Shown here: positions 36,519 through 48,965 of the stretch, one piece after another
Layout: the number at the start of each line of letters is the position of its first letter
Position numbering within the stretch: position 1 is the stretch's first letter
Assembly (NCBI RefSeq): GCF_047948215.1
Contig: NC_134458.1
Coordinates: 146,149,036-146,213,035, forward strand
Length of the DNA stretch: 64,000 nucleotides
Origin: Lycorma delicatula
Lineage: Eukaryota > Arthropoda > Insecta > Hemiptera > Fulgoridae
Direction of reading: 5' to 3'
Program-made: the position numbers and the translations under genes
The notes under the pieces: model-generated
What the model saw: the letters and a program-made list of their open reading frames with translations, nothing else
The model's database searches: none
What the model was told of the DNA's origin: nothing

Positions 36519-36960
36519 AACCCCATCTTCTTACAATTCCGGCAACATTTTGTCATCCCTTGCCGTAAGGGTTGGTCATATCAAAAATTGTTTCAGAAAA
36601 AGATTTAGGTAATGTTTAGAGGACTAAAGGCCAATTTAAACCGATTCGATACTATACCTATTAAGGGAGATATGATTTTTTTTTGCCTTCGAAAACCCAT
36701 CTTTTCCACCTTCTGGGCCAATGGTTGGTGATATTAAAAAAAAACTTCGGTAATTTTTAGGCCCTTACCCAAAGAATAGTGGGAACTTTAAACGAATTAG
36801 ATATTTTACTTAATAGGAAATTTATAGTGATATTTTTTTTTCGTAAAAGCCACCCATGGTCCGATTTTTCTCATTAACGAACTCGACCGAGATTTTGGGT
36901 CGTTATATTTTATGTATCAATTTGAAAGTGATTGGCGCAAAATTACGGCAGTTATTGTGT
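36519..36960. repeat. Degenerate tandem repeat, unit about 150-175 bp
   Basis: Unit 1 begins at aaccccatctt (36519) and unit 2 at aacccatctttt (36693). Both then show, in order, a ggttggt-ata block, aaaaaaxTTxxGGTAAT-TTTAG, an actttaaacgaattagat-like block, a ttaagggagata/taataggaaat block and a final T run. A weaker third start, agccacccatggt, is at 36849. Units are much diverged from each other, so the array is old. Similar phrases upstream (36360-36518) may be further decayed units. Confidence 0.55.
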
Positions 36961-37499
36961 CCACAAGAAAGTGAACTTTTGAACTGAGGTTGGTTTTAGG
37001 GTGTGAGAGATGTAAACACGAAGATATGTCGAAATTTTTCGGAAGTCGAATTATGGTACCCATTAAAATAGGTAGCTTTCTTATGAAATCTTCCTAAAAA
37101 TTACGAGAACGTTCAAGAACTTATTATATCAAAAAAATATATAAAAATGCGCATTTCAAGATATAAAAATCCATATTTGAGGTTTTTTTGCGTAAAAACC
37201 TCAAAAAATCATCTATAAGGAGTAAAAATAAAAAAAAACCTGTATTATTAAAATAAAACAAAAACTTGAAAAATCATAAACAATATAGAGTAAAAGGTTA
37301 CCTAGATTAAACCAACTTTGAAACGGAAAACTTTAGAATACATAAAGGTTAACCAGGAATTAAAGGAAATGAATCGGAAGTAGGTCAAAGAAAATCTGTC
37401 ACAACTGGATGCAGCTTTTATAGAAATCCAAAACATAATAACTTGATAGACTTCAGATCCCGGTCAAAAATAGTGCCGCTCATTAACTTCTGTCATTCC
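36961..37499. other. Non-coding, nothing firmly recognised
   Basis: 37310-37499 lies directly upstream of an RT relic in the same orientation and may be its broken upstream part, but I could not align it. Confidence 0.4.
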
Positions 37500-37975
37500 A
37501 CAAAAATGGTAAGACCCGAGGTACTTTATATGACCGAACTCACAATCTTAAATCAGGCAAAAAATCTCTCTTCATCTTAAAAATAAGCAAAATTGATAAC
37601 ATATAAAGGAAAATACTAAGATCCAGAAAATCAAAAGATTGTTGGAACCTACGAAAAAATAATTAACTTTACCAGAAATAGACAATTTATCGAACGCGAA
37701 TTGTCACTTGATGAAAATGTATGAAAACAAATTCAGAAAGGAAATCTTTGATTGATGAAACTAACAGAAAGACAATTACGAAGTGGTGCAAACAGGTTAA
37801 AAAATATCTAAAAGAAGCAAAAATAGAAACAAATGAAATAATAGGTAGAGACAAAAATTCAAAACATATGTCCAGAAGAATGGGACCAGCAAAAGCCAAA
37901 AGAACACTCACGCTAATTGAAAAAATACTGGGAACAAGAGAAAGAAATACCAGTAAACGAAACTATTTATCGTGA
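37500..37975 (+). pseudogene. Non-LTR retrotransposon ORF2 C-terminal part (broken)
   Basis: Several frames together give the post-RT region of the same LINE type as 22940-23403. Near 37505-37560 it reads KMVRPEVLYMTELTILNQ (RT-family KPEVLYASE). Near 37600-37660 it reads RKILRSRKS and then NLRKNN (family RKILGPR and KLRSNEE). The open frame 37721-37975 reads KTITKWCKQVKKYLKEAKI, then IGRDKN and RRMG (family KTETKWFKEVRKDLKEAKI, DRxxF and RWEG). The final KWSEERR..HSERM block is garbled into TLTLIEKILGTRERN. Stops and frameshifts make it non-functional. The RT catalytic core is missing. Confidence 0.72.
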
Positions 37976-38869
37976 TCCTACAAAGATCGGCATTTATTAA
38001 AAAAAAGTTGTAGCTAGTAGTTTATTTCTAACTTGAACTTCTCAAAGCAAATTTGTAATTTTTTTAAATTATTGTATTATCTACTATAAATTAAACAAAA
38101 TTCTTCGTTATTATTTTGTAATTTATTTAAAAATTAACAGTTTTTAATGATAGTGAACCAAACTGATTATTTGTAAAGTTTTGAAATGTCATTTAATGCT
38201 TTCAGTAGCCGCATTTGGAATCAACTTCAGGGTGATTGATACTGATTTTTTTTCTCATCTGGCGTCACTTGATGTTTGGTTGGCGATTTTCTTGAGCTAA
38301 GAAAAATATTAGCAATATAACTGAATTGTATCTTTTTACTTATTATATAATTTTTTGATATTTTATAGTGTTGTAATGTATTAATTTGTGGTTCTTTTTT
38401 TATAATTGTATTTTGCAAAAGTTAATTGATATTGTTGGTAGTGGATTTAAGATTTGCATCTATGGGGAGGAGGTTGGTTACGGAGTAACCATATTGTTAT
38501 GGAGTGGTTTTTCATGTTCATAATATCGCAGGCTGATAATGTTCAACCGCAGCACTACATCAGTGTTTTACTTTGTATTTTATTTTCATTAGTTATTTGT
38601 AACCAGTAATAATGATTGTTTTACAATTGAGATTTATATTGTAGATAATTTTCGTGTGAACGGTTCTGAAACGCTCTCTTAAATAAATTTTTTAAAATGT
38701 ATGTTCAAAGCATATTTAACTAAGTTTAATTTTGTATTTTCCATTTAATTTTCGTTTTTTTTTTTTATAACTTCTACAAGATCTATCAAGATTGTTACAA
38801 ATCAACTCCGAAAGCATCTCGTGCCTAACTTACTAGAGAAAGTAAGTATAGTAGTTTCCCATTTCTTTC
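37976..38869. other. AT-rich DNA, nothing recognised
   Basis: Contains a short palindrome GGTTACGGAGTAACC near 38475. No ORF of note. Confidence 0.5.
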
Positions 38870-38890
38870 TTCACTGAGCTAAATATACGG
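38870..38890 (+). repeat. Interspersed repeat G, copy 2 (core)
   Basis: See the copy at 25589. The two cores differ by two bases and the flanks are only weakly alike. Confidence 0.4.
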
Positions 38891-40414
38891 TTCCACGTAA
38901 CATCCCAAACTCACTATAATGCAGATGATTCAATCTTACAAATGATATCTAGTGTATATCATTAATTTCAAAAAAAGAAACTCTGACTAGAACCGCTTGT
39001 ACCTTGGGTATTTTACATAGCGTAACGCATCAAATGATTGTACCCTTTTCTATTATGAAAAAGCATAATAAGCATAAACAACATAATAATGCATTATTAC
39101 TTCAACTTAGCAAAGAAATGCTATAACTTACTTCTGTTTTGTTTTTTTTCATAAAATTTATTTTCTCTTTTATTAGTATCCAGTTTATAATTTATTTAAT
39201 TACATTTATGTAGTTATATATTTTTTCATATAAAAACTTCACTGAAAAATACATGTAAAACTAAAAAGATCATGTAAAACCTCACTAAAAATTCCACTGA
39301 AAGAATTTCCTTTAATCTGGAATTTTTATTAATTCAAATTACGGTCGAACTAGACTTCTTCCTAATATGGCATGGTATTAATTTATATGTACGTAATAAC
39401 CATACATAGATATCATATAATTCAAAGAAATATCCATTTCCGTGAAATATGCAAATGAGATCGCTTTTATCTTCACTTGTTAGATTTTCTTGTAATTATT
39501 TCCAGTTTCTGAAAACAAAAAAAAAAAAAAACAAATAAATAAAGATAAATTATTAGAGAAAACAATTTTTTTATTAAATTAAAATAGTTTAAGCATGAGG
39601 TTATTTGATATTATATATATAAAAATTAATTAGGTATTATTTAGAGTAAAAAGCTAAGTAAAAAATCTTCTAAGTAATATTGTTTGATAATGTGATATTT
39701 TAAAATGAAGCTTTTTTTTTAATTTAATATAAAAAATAACCTTTTTGTAAAATGATTCTGTATTAAGATTAAAAATTGCGCAAATTCTTTTCAAGAATAA
39801 AATTAAATTAGATTAATGTATGAGCTACAGATAGCTTGAAAATGATTGGTCTTTTTACTACTTGTACATAACCTTAAGTTAAAAATGATGTAAGTAATGC
39901 GTTTAAATTACTTTGATGATGGAATAAGTGATAAGTAAATTGCTCCTGATTCTTTCATGGTCATTTTGTTATTTTAGCTTCGCTACTTGAGGAACTCTAC
40001 TTAATTAAATTTGACCCCTTTTCTTTGTTATAAAATTAAACGTGTTTTATCCTTAATTTAAAAAAAAATTATTCTGATTAGGGTAACAATTTTTGTAGTT
40101 AGTTATTATTGGAAATATATTTATTTTTTAATACATATTTTGATCTTGAAAATATAATTGGTGGTTTTTTTAAAGTACAAAATAATATTAGAAGATATAA
40201 AACATTGCAATGTTATATCCGGTAATTCTGTGATTCCCGCCGGGTGTCGAGCTTCGTGAATCCTCCAAGGTAGTAATTAATTTTTTTTTTAACGACGAAC
40301 AACGGTAATTTATTACTGTAATGTATTTTTTCTGAGAACAGGAAGTAAAAAATGATTTTAATAACAATTAATTAAGATAAAATATTTTTATAAAAAATAC
40401 TTTCGTAAAACAGA
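38891..40414. other. AT-rich DNA
   Basis: A small GC-rich spot at 40220-40272 stands out, but it is not a tRNA: no B box is present and no cloverleaf is apparent. Nothing else recognised. Confidence 0.5.
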
Positions 40415-40603
40415 TACGAAATTAAGATCACGGACTATTTTAAACATCTTGGAGGAATAATAAATAAAAACGGAACAGAAAAATTAGTGATTGAGATCAA
40501 AAAATAAAAATTATAACTACTAAACTTTTACACAATAAATATTAAAAAAAAGAACCTTCCTATAAATGCAAAATTAAAGCACTGTAGCGCAGTTATTTAA
40601 AAT
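40415..40603 (+). pseudogene. RT fragment from the same LINE type (YFKHLGGII motif)
   Basis: The frame from 40415 reads YEIKITDYFKHLGGIINKNG then EKLVIEIKK and a stop. After a shift it reads INIKKKNLPINAKLKHCSAV, ending near 40603. In arthropod LINE reverse transcriptases this is the thumb-side region just after the catalytic core: FKYLGxxI, then a KSLSINAKIRHYNTVI block that precedes KPEVLYASE. The piece is therefore the segment immediately upstream of what survives at 37500-37975, but the two lie 2.5 kb apart in the wrong order, so they are separate insertions or rearranged pieces. Confidence 0.72.
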
Positions 40604-42584
40604 TTAATATTTATAAATATTAAATTTTATAAAAAAATATTTTTTTTTAATAAATTTAATAATTGAAATTACGTCATGAAAAAAATTACATTTTCATGAA
40701 CCAAAAGTTTTGAGGTACCGGTCACGTGGTCAGGCTTAATGAGATTGAAATATTTAAAATGAGATTAAAAATATATAAAATTTTTTTTTAAATAATTTTT
40801 TAAAATATTTATTTATTTTAAAAAGTAAAAAATAAAATTCATGTATAATAATCCATGAATTTTATTTTTTACTGAATACATTGAAGACCGATTGGATTCC
40901 AACTAAAAAATAACCATTTTTTAATCACCACTAATACGTATATGTTAACATTGTAATCGGCGAACGTAGATTGAAAGGCAAAATTTAAATGCCAACTATG
41001 ATTAGTTAAATGCTCAGTCTGTTAAAAAAAAATTAAAATTAAACATATTAAATTTTCTGTAATGCTGTATATGGGTATACTATTAACACTTTATATTATA
41101 TTAAACACTAAATATTTATTTCAATTTTAACATACTATTTATGGTCTTTTTGTTGCAGGTAATTTCATATTTTATAAGAATACATAATATTAATGGAAAT
41201 TTCAAACACATCAGGTAAATGATAATATTTAATTTACCGTACAATATGTTTTATTGAAAGATACAAATTTATTATTTATTTACACGATTAACTTTTACCC
41301 GTACATAAAAATATGATTGCATTTAACTAAATGTACGTCATGTATGTAATTATTTAAGGTGAAATGAATTACATCCATTTTCTATAAAAAAACAGTTTCG
41401 CTCTGCACCGGGTAGAGTGAAACTTGGCTACGTATCAAACGTACTGCATCATACTAGTGTTGAATAGTAATATACTGTTGGAGAAATGTCAAGGAAGTTA
41501 GTCTTCTTAATCCTTTTTCTTTATTTCTGTTGGCGTTTAGGGTACTTAGTTTTAAATATAAATAATTTACCTTTTTTCCCACAGATATTATGTTATGAAT
41601 TTCTTCCAGTAATAAATCGATTAAATGTTTGCATCTGTTATTGCTATTGTAAAGTAATTAAAAATCTTTTAGAATGGACTTTGTAAAGTTTAGAATCAGT
41701 TTGTGTTAGCTGTTTTTTTTTTTTAATTGGTCAACTTCAAGAATGATTATTTTTCCCTAGAATTTTTTTAATTTAGGAACATGATTATTAATTTTATTTG
41801 TTTCCTGATGTATTACAAAATTAATCTTCCTTAGCAGTTAAATATTTTTAGTAAGTAAATAATCTCTTGAGTTAATTGCTGTTCATATAAATTTTATTTG
41901 CTTTATTCGAAATTATAGCAATAAGTTTAGAATAGCTATTATATTTTTTTGTAGGCTATCGTTTGTTCAGTCATTTAAAACTTAAAGAATCCCGCATGAG
42001 ATATCCTATTCACAGGATTAGTAATTCAACTCTCTGCGGTTAGAGATAAATCGTATGAAAAAGGTCCCTCACGTAATGTATAACAATATGCGGGTTCTTT
42101 GTTATACCTTTCGAAGCCAGCAGCGACGAATTACGCAGAATAATTACTCAAGTTAAAAGAATAAAGTTGGTAACACGGTTGCAAAATCTTTCCGATTGTA
42201 TCTACTTCTAGTTGCTCTTCCAGAATTTAAAAATTTTGGTATTTTTTTTACAATAATAAAGATGTTTATCCAGGAAAGGAAACGAAAATGATTTGTATTA
42301 TTGAAAAATATTATTCATTGTTACGATTTATATGAAATGAAATTTAATTGTAATTACAAAATAAATGCTCAGTAATATGCAACGTATGAAAGTAAGTTAC
42401 GATTTTCAAACAATCATAAATTAATAATTTTGGTCTTCCTCCCATCCCCGGATCTCTTCCTTAATCCAAATCGCTTTTTAAATATATTCGTACTTTAATA
42501 TGAACAATTTATAACCCTTCAAACGGTTTTGATTTTTTTTTGTTTTGGTACTGGAAAATTATGTATGGATTTTAAAAGATTTTT
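40604..42584. other. AT-rich DNA, one imperfect hairpin
   Basis: GTTTCGCTCT and AGAGTGAAAC (about 41395-41422) pair with one G-T wobble around gcaccgggt. The frame 41486-41686 is hydrophobic and Cys/Tyr-rich with no family. I doubt that it is a gene. Confidence 0.45.
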
Positions 42585-43330
42585 TTACCGACTTTTCGAA
42601 GAAAAGTACGGTTACGGTGTTTCTTTCGGTCGCATGGGTGAAGTGGGGATGAGGTGAAAATGGATTTTCTTTACTTTTTGAGTTATGAGAAGTACGAAAA
42701 TACCATTCATTTAGAATGTAATCTCCTTATATGCAGGCCTATGAATAACGTTTTTGTGGCTCTAAATTCTTTTTAGACTACTAAATAAATTTCACTGAAA
42801 ATTAAATATGCTGTAGTAGTGTATCTGAAGTTGTGACGTGAAAATTAGATGAAAGTTAGTCGTGTCATTCTCGAATTACGCTCAATTTAAGGTCGAAAAA
42901 ATTTGAGCGAGGCAAGTTAGAAGCGTGGTTCGTTATGATGCTGCAAGTTGGAACGTTTACGTTTCATTATCTGAGTAATATTGTTCGGTGTATTTATCTA
43001 CTTTGAGGGTCATGATGAATGGATATGTTTTTTTTATCTAAGGTTTATGTTAACTGAGTAGTGGTGTGTTTTTTTATACGCGCTTATGTAGTTAGTCACA
43101 GCGGTGAACGAGTTGAAACTTGATGCGTGCTAGTTGCTAGGGTCTACTGATTAATCGAACGTGTGTAATGTGTTGAACTGTGAAAATCAGTCCGTTTCTG
43201 ACTCCGAAATAGTGAGGGCGTCGGAATTATTAACTATTACTGATTTTCTTGTTACAGTATATTAAAATTATTTTGTTTATTATTATTTGTATTTGTGTGT
43301 AGTTTTATTTTAATTTGCTTTATATTTTTT
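42585..43330 (+). repeat. Interspersed repeat family C, copy 2 (longest)
   Basis: The left half matches the copy at 34.2-34.5 kb (acttttcgaagaaaagt, ttttctttactttttgagtt, atatgctgtagtagtgtatc). The right half matches the copy at 59.4-59.8 kb (ttacgctcaatttaa, atacgcgcttatg, gtcacagcggtg). This copy links the other two into one family. Class unknown. The third copy's start recalls Helitron-type ends. Confidence 0.7.
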
Positions 43331-43557
43331 TTTTTTATATTTCTTAATTCATTTTCTTTGTAAAATTTTAGATTAGAATGAGCTGATACTTTTCAAAAAG
43401 GTACAGAATAAAATAACGAAAAAGTCGGTTTTCTTTCGCTGAACTACGCAGAAGTTTTTTTGACACATTACTGATGGGGAACAAAAGTTTGCTGATGAAT
43501 TTTACGCGAAAATAAGTATTTTTCTAAATAGTAAACACACACACAAACGCGTACGCG

Positions 43558-43559
<2 letters not shown>

Positions 43560-43627
<68 letters not shown>
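43560..43627. repeat. (AT)n microsatellite, about 34 units
   Basis: Follows directly on a mixed cacacacac and gcgtacgcgc run at 43535-43559. The 91-codon complement frame here is a product of the repeat. Confidence 0.97.
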
Positions 43628-43630
<3 letters not shown>

Positions 43631-45750
43631 AAGTTTCGAAAGAAAACCGGCATCCAAAATTTTGAGATATTACAATATTTTTGTTTGTAGTAGTATATTA
43701 TAATTATCGAGAAAGTAAGATTAAAAAAAAGATTATAACGCATGAAATGGACGATCGATTGGATAGAAAGAACTTTCGTATTTTTAATTACAACTTATCT
43801 TGATGTAACTGTTATATCAATGGGGTTTTTTTTTTGCATGCTGACAGGTAATTTAGCTGTCATTTATTTAAAAAATTGCTAATTAGATACTCGTATATTA
43901 ATTTAACTGTCGGTTAAAAGAATATGACGGTTAATTGAGCTAATTAAAATAAACGTTTTGCAATATATTTTTTCGTATGAAGCCATTAAAAAAAGTTGTA
44001 CTTGTATTCCAACGTACTTTGCAATTAATATTTGTTATTTTAAAGGTGGTGCATTTTAATTTAAGCTCATTTGGAAATCTGGCTAAAAAAGTATTAATAA
44101 TGACGTATATTTCCTGACTTCATTCTGATTTTTTTTTTTTTTTGATTCACCACTAAAGCATTCTCGTAAAAATATCCTCAAATCTAGCCGACTTATTGAA
44201 GTAAATAATTATTCCAAGAAATAAACTTTTAAGCCCTAAAAAGCAAGAGAGCGGAATAAGATTCTTGCTTAAAATTGTAATTTTCAAGATAAAAAATATC
44301 TGTTTAAATTACACATGAGAGCTTTTTAAAAAAAGAGTCTCATGGGTAAGAATTCAAATAATTTTTTTTAAATTTCTGATATTTTATCTGTTTTTTTTTA
44401 AGTAATAGCTGTTATTAAAAATTTTAAATGAGGTTGTTGTCGAGAAAGAGGGTAAAAATTCGACCCAAATATTTTTCGTAAATTTTTTTTAGCTGTTACG
44501 ATTAGAGTATATTTTAATCTTAATAATCAAAACTTCATTTGGTGAAGGGGTACTATGACTTAACATTTATTCATTAACAACTTTGATCTTTATCTCAATT
44601 ATACTTACAATATTGTATAATTTTTAAGGTAAAACGTCATTTGATCACCGAAATTTTTTTAGTGAACATTTTTATTTTTTCGCAATTATACTCGAAATAT
44701 TACATGATTAAGTCATTAATATTTAAAAAGCCTACGGGCACATTTGAAAAAAAAAAGTATTACGGGCAAAGCCGTGAAAGTAATGTAAACCTTTCCTGGC
44801 CTTTTTTTAATAAAAATATTAGATTATCTGAATTTAAATTCGGGAAGGGATTAATTAATCTTTGTATATATTATAATCTTTGTTTGAAAAATCCAGTAAG
44901 ACTTCATAAAATATTGTTCGCGTCCTTTTATTTTAATGCCTCTTATTCTCTTCCTTTAGTTATAAATAATCCTATCGTTCTTTGTAAAAAAAAGGAAAAA
45001 TGTTTTAAAAGAAAATTAAAAAAAGAGTTTTAGTAAACATTCTCTGTTATTTGAAATTTCCTCATTCAACACCTATTCTCATTTTGATTTATTCTAAAAT
45101 TCCTTTTCTGTTTTTCAGTCTTCCTTACACCATACTGTTACTAAATTGCTCTATGTGTATTAAACGATTTAGAAATTTTTTAATTTCTATTTGCTAATCA
45201 TTTCTACCCACCTATTTCTTTGATTTAACGCTTACATCATTCATTTTATTTTCTATCGTCTGACCACTGTCTCACCCACATATGTATGTCTGTTACCGAC
45301 AGAAATTTTTGGTGGGGATAATATCTTTAATGAGTTACTTTCGCTTAATCAATTTTCTTTTTTCAGTAGAAATCAAATTCAGTAATATTTCTTCATCTTG
45401 ATCTCTAAGGTTCTTTATAGTCAGTTATGTTTTATATACTATGTTATTAGTATATATATTATATTAGTTATGTTTTTTATACCTAATAATATCACTTTGA
45501 ATGAATCCCTTAAAACAATCCACTGGAAGTAAATTTTCACAGATTTTCTTCTTAAATGTTTTTAAGGAACTTCTTATATATCTTTAAGCAGCCACATATC
45601 ATTGCTATAAAAAGAGTACAAACAGCTATTGTTTTATTTAGTTTAATTCAGTCAAATTAAACAAATTGAGATTTATTTTTTATTCATCATCGAATCGTAT
45701 CAGAGATACTGTTAAATTTATTATATCCTTTTAATAATGTTATTATACAG
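43628..45750. other. AT-rich DNA, nothing recognised
   Basis: The longest frame (44641-45033, 130 codons) starts at a non-ATG codon. Its Lys/Asn/Phe/Ile-rich composition follows the local base bias, and it shows no motif or repeat partner. Confidence 0.5.
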
Positions 45751-46642
45751 ACTGATTCACGAAGAATATAAAAATTTTAAGGACATGTTCTACTGATGAA
45801 AATAAAGAAGAAAGTTCATATAAATATAGGGTAATGCTTCGTTTTGAATATTGGCTGGCGAAAGATTTCGCCCTAATTTCTGCGCCTATTCGGTAAAATT
45901 AAACTAGATTATAATTCTTGAGACCAAAATTAGTAGATTCATATGAAATTTGACTTGAAAAATTTTATATATAAAAAAAAAAAAAATATAGCTTCCAGAA
46001 CTGAATTTTTAATAGATTTTGAGAAATCTGGTGTAAAAGAATTTTGTTAAATAGATAACAAATGTTATAAACAAAACTTGTAGAGATTTTGTTTCTGAGT
46101 AAAATGTTAAGAATGAAGTACACAGAAACTAAATACGAACGTAAGAATTTTGAAATTTATTAAAAACAAAATATATCAAAATGTAGCAGATTTTAACTAG
46201 GTATTGAAAGAAATAAAAATTTTCAGTATTACAAAATAAAAGAATCAACTATTTTAGAATAATAAACAATTAAAGATAATTAATTGTGTGTTCATTTAAT
46301 TAAGTTATTTTATGCCACACATAAAATAGTATGTTTTCGATCTCAATATTTTGTCTTTTACCCCAGATTTCTCAAAACCAAATTACTAAAAATGCAGTTC
46401 TAAGACCTATCTTTTTTCTTTAATTTTTCAGGTCAGATTTCATATAAATCTACTAAATTTACGCTTTAATTTAGTTCCCAAGAATTACTAGCTGGCTTAA
46501 TTTTACCGAAAATGCAAAATCTTTCGCCAGCCGTCACTCTCTAATGAAGCGTTTCCAAACCTGTGTTTATATGAATTTTCTTTTTTAATTTCACTAGTAG
46601 AACATATCCTGAAAGTTTGTTACATTCTTCCTGAATCGTTAT
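45751..46642. mobile_element. Large foldback element, copy 1 (arms about 290 bp)
   Basis: The left arm, about 45753-46040, is the reverse complement of about 46355-46640 with perhaps 75-80% identity. Paired words include catgttctactgatgaaaat, gctggcgaaagattt, attcggtaaaattaa, taattcttg and gagaaatctggtgtaaaag. The spacer of about 320 bp is AT-rich and has no gene. The architecture is that of a non-autonomous DNA transposon with long terminal inverted repeats. Ends read TGATTCA..GAAGAAT. No target duplication was resolved. A second copy lies at 48165. Confidence 0.85.
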
Positions 46643-46998
46643 GTATAATGAAAAATAAGTCTTTTTATATCTAAGTGTTTAATTTACTGGATTTAAAAAA
46701 AAAATAAAATAATTCGAAAATTTAAAGAATTTTGGAAGCATTGTTTTGAAAAAACAATGGGTACTATTTGGTTTAAAAGTATTTCTTTTTTAAATAAATA
46801 CATAATAAAAAAGAAATAAGGGAATAATAAAATGTGTATTTAAATACTTTACTTATTTTATCGAAAAGTAAAATATAGATATCAAGAAATAATAAATCAT
46901 ATTTTATAATTTATTATTTTTTTATATTTTACGAATCATTTTCGTAATATTATATTTTAATTTTATTATATCTTAAAATAAAATTAAAAAAATACTGA

Positions 46999-47000
<2 letters not shown>
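46643..47000. other. AT-rich DNA
   Basis: No ORF or repeat partner. Confidence 0.5.

Positions 47001-47085
<85 letters not shown>
47001..47085. repeat. (AAT)n microsatellite, about 28 units
   Basis: Uninterrupted trinucleotide array. The complement 74-codon frame with poly-Ile is an artefact of it. Confidence 0.97.
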
Positions 47086-48164
47086 TTAAAATATAATAGG
47101 ATAAAAATAAAAAGTGATGTGAATTTATCTTTTTCCCCGTTGACTGTCCTATGTTTTCCGTTGAGTAGCCGCAATATTATATTCGTTCAGTTTATCTAAC
47201 CATCGATACTTCCTTCTTTAAATATAAACTGGTTAAATAAATAAATGGTCAGGTTTCATTTCCTCTTTTAAAAAGAAATTTTATTAGTATGTGAAAGGAA
47301 ATTTTAATTATTATAATCTTGTTTCTAATTAGTAATTTATGTATTAAAATTAAATATTTCTTAAAATATATAAAAAAAATATTATTATTATTATTTTATT
47401 TATTAATTTTGTCTTTTTTTTTGCTTGCGATTTCCACTTTTCTTTAAATTAAATTAATAACCACTATTCAGTGCAAATACAATACCGTAAAAATAATGTT
47501 TGTCTTTTTGTAATAAATGTATTCCTTAACAGATATAAACTACATAATTTTTATATGATAATTTTATTTATAATTTTAGTTTCATAGATAAATAATAATA
47601 ATAAAACCTATTTCTTTTAGAATTAATTAATAATGAATGTAAAATTTTAATAATACTTTGTCTTCGAATTAAGTCATACAGGATATTGGTCCAATCTAAA
47701 AGTGTTATTATAGATATGATAATGAAATTATACAAGCTAAATTATATAGGTAAACGTTAGTCTTTAAAGCAGAGTTCAAATATTGAAATAATATAGCGTA
47801 ATTTTATTTGTTCATTTTCCAGTAAAAATTATATATTTTATATTTATTATACTTTTTTTTGTTATAATCGCTTACTATTAGCGAAAAATTGAAACCTGTT
47901 TGCTTATGGGAGTAGCAAACAAGGAGTAAATGATATATCAGAACCTTACCTTTCCAAAATTTTTGAGTTTTCCCATTTCTTTTTGGGAATTCCTTGAGTG
48001 TTTGGGGTGTGGTGGTCTCTTACCGTAAAAAAAACCGTTTCGAAGTAGGAGGATTTGCTAAATTAATTTTTCTAAGTTTAACCGTTGAAAAGTTTCTTTT
48101 TTTTGGTTGACATACGTTTTTAAAATTCGGTATATATTTTTTAAGCTAAATACAGGCTTCGGTG
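47086..48164. other. AT-rich DNA, nothing recognised
   Basis: No ORF or repeat partner noticed. Confidence 0.5.
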
Positions 48165-48512
48165 TGATTCATGAAGAATAAAACAGACTTTCAGGAGATG
48201 TTCTACTGGTGAAAATAAAGAAGAAAATTTAATGCTTCGTTATTCGTTATTCGGCAATGCTTCGTTAGCAGATGTTGGCTGATATTTCTTTCAGGTCAGA
48301 TATTTAAAATCTCTCACATTTTGATATGTCTTGTGTTTTAATAAACTTCTAAATTCTTAGTTAGTATTTTTTTTTTGGGAGATTTTATTCGCACTATTTT
48401 ACTCCTAGATTTCTCGAAAACTAATATAGATTTTTCCAACTTGAACCCATTTAAAAATTTTTCAGGTCAGATTTCTTTTAAAACCACTAAATTTACCGCT
48501 TAAATTGGGTTC

Positions 48513-48759
48513 AAAGAATTACAGCCTTTTTTTCTTTTTTTGGGGAGGAACCCCATCATAAGACCGCCTAGGCAGTGTCGGGCTCGCTAACAGGTTCCGC
48601 AAGGTATTATTAGGTGCGTGTGTGTTCCTGCGCACTACCGACTAATCCTCCACCCCTCCTGGCAAACGCTTATGCAGGATTACTTCAGGAAAGGGGAAAC
48701 GCCCGCTCACACAATCGGACGCCGGAATCAAAGGAACATCAATACACAAATGAGGACCG

Positions 48760-48808
<49 letters not shown>

Positions 48809-48891
48809 GTGCGTGTGTGTGTGTGGGGGGGCGTAATTGTGGTTTTCTGTATCTTGTATTCTTGTGTTGAGTGTGTGATTGTAAAGAATTA
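48513..48891 (-). mobile_element. Retroposon nested in foldback, 9-bp TSD
   Basis: AAAGAATTA at 48513-48521 and 48883-48891 flank an insert whose left end is T-rich (tttttttctttttttgg), meaning a poly-A tail on the minus strand. The GC-rich body, read on the minus strand, contains ccttgcggaacctgttagcg, agcccgacactgcctaggcg and atggggttcctcccc just before the tail. It has the look of a LINE or SINE 3' end, but I cannot name the family. Three overlapping frames here are created by the GT array and are not genes. Confidence 0.72.
48762..48824. repeat. (GT)n microsatellite
   Basis: GT run with two C interruptions, followed by a G7 run, inside the nested retroposon. Confidence 0.95.
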
Positions 48892-48965
48892 GTCTGACTT
48901 AATTTTACCGAAAGCGCAGAAATCGGGACGAAATCTTTCGTCACCCTAGACATGCTTTCTTTCTG

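Noticed and set aside
40220..40272. GC-rich spot that could be a tRNA
   Set aside because: No B box, and no cloverleaf can be drawn.
43468..43743. 91-codon complement frame with Ile-Tyr repeats
   Set aside because: Translation of the (AT)n array.
44641..45033. 130-codon open frame, second longest in the window
   Set aside because: It opens at a non-ATG codon, its amino-acid use follows local AT bias, and it has no domain, signal or repeat partner.
46950..47174. 74-codon complement frame with poly-Ile
   Set aside because: Translation of the (AAT)n array.
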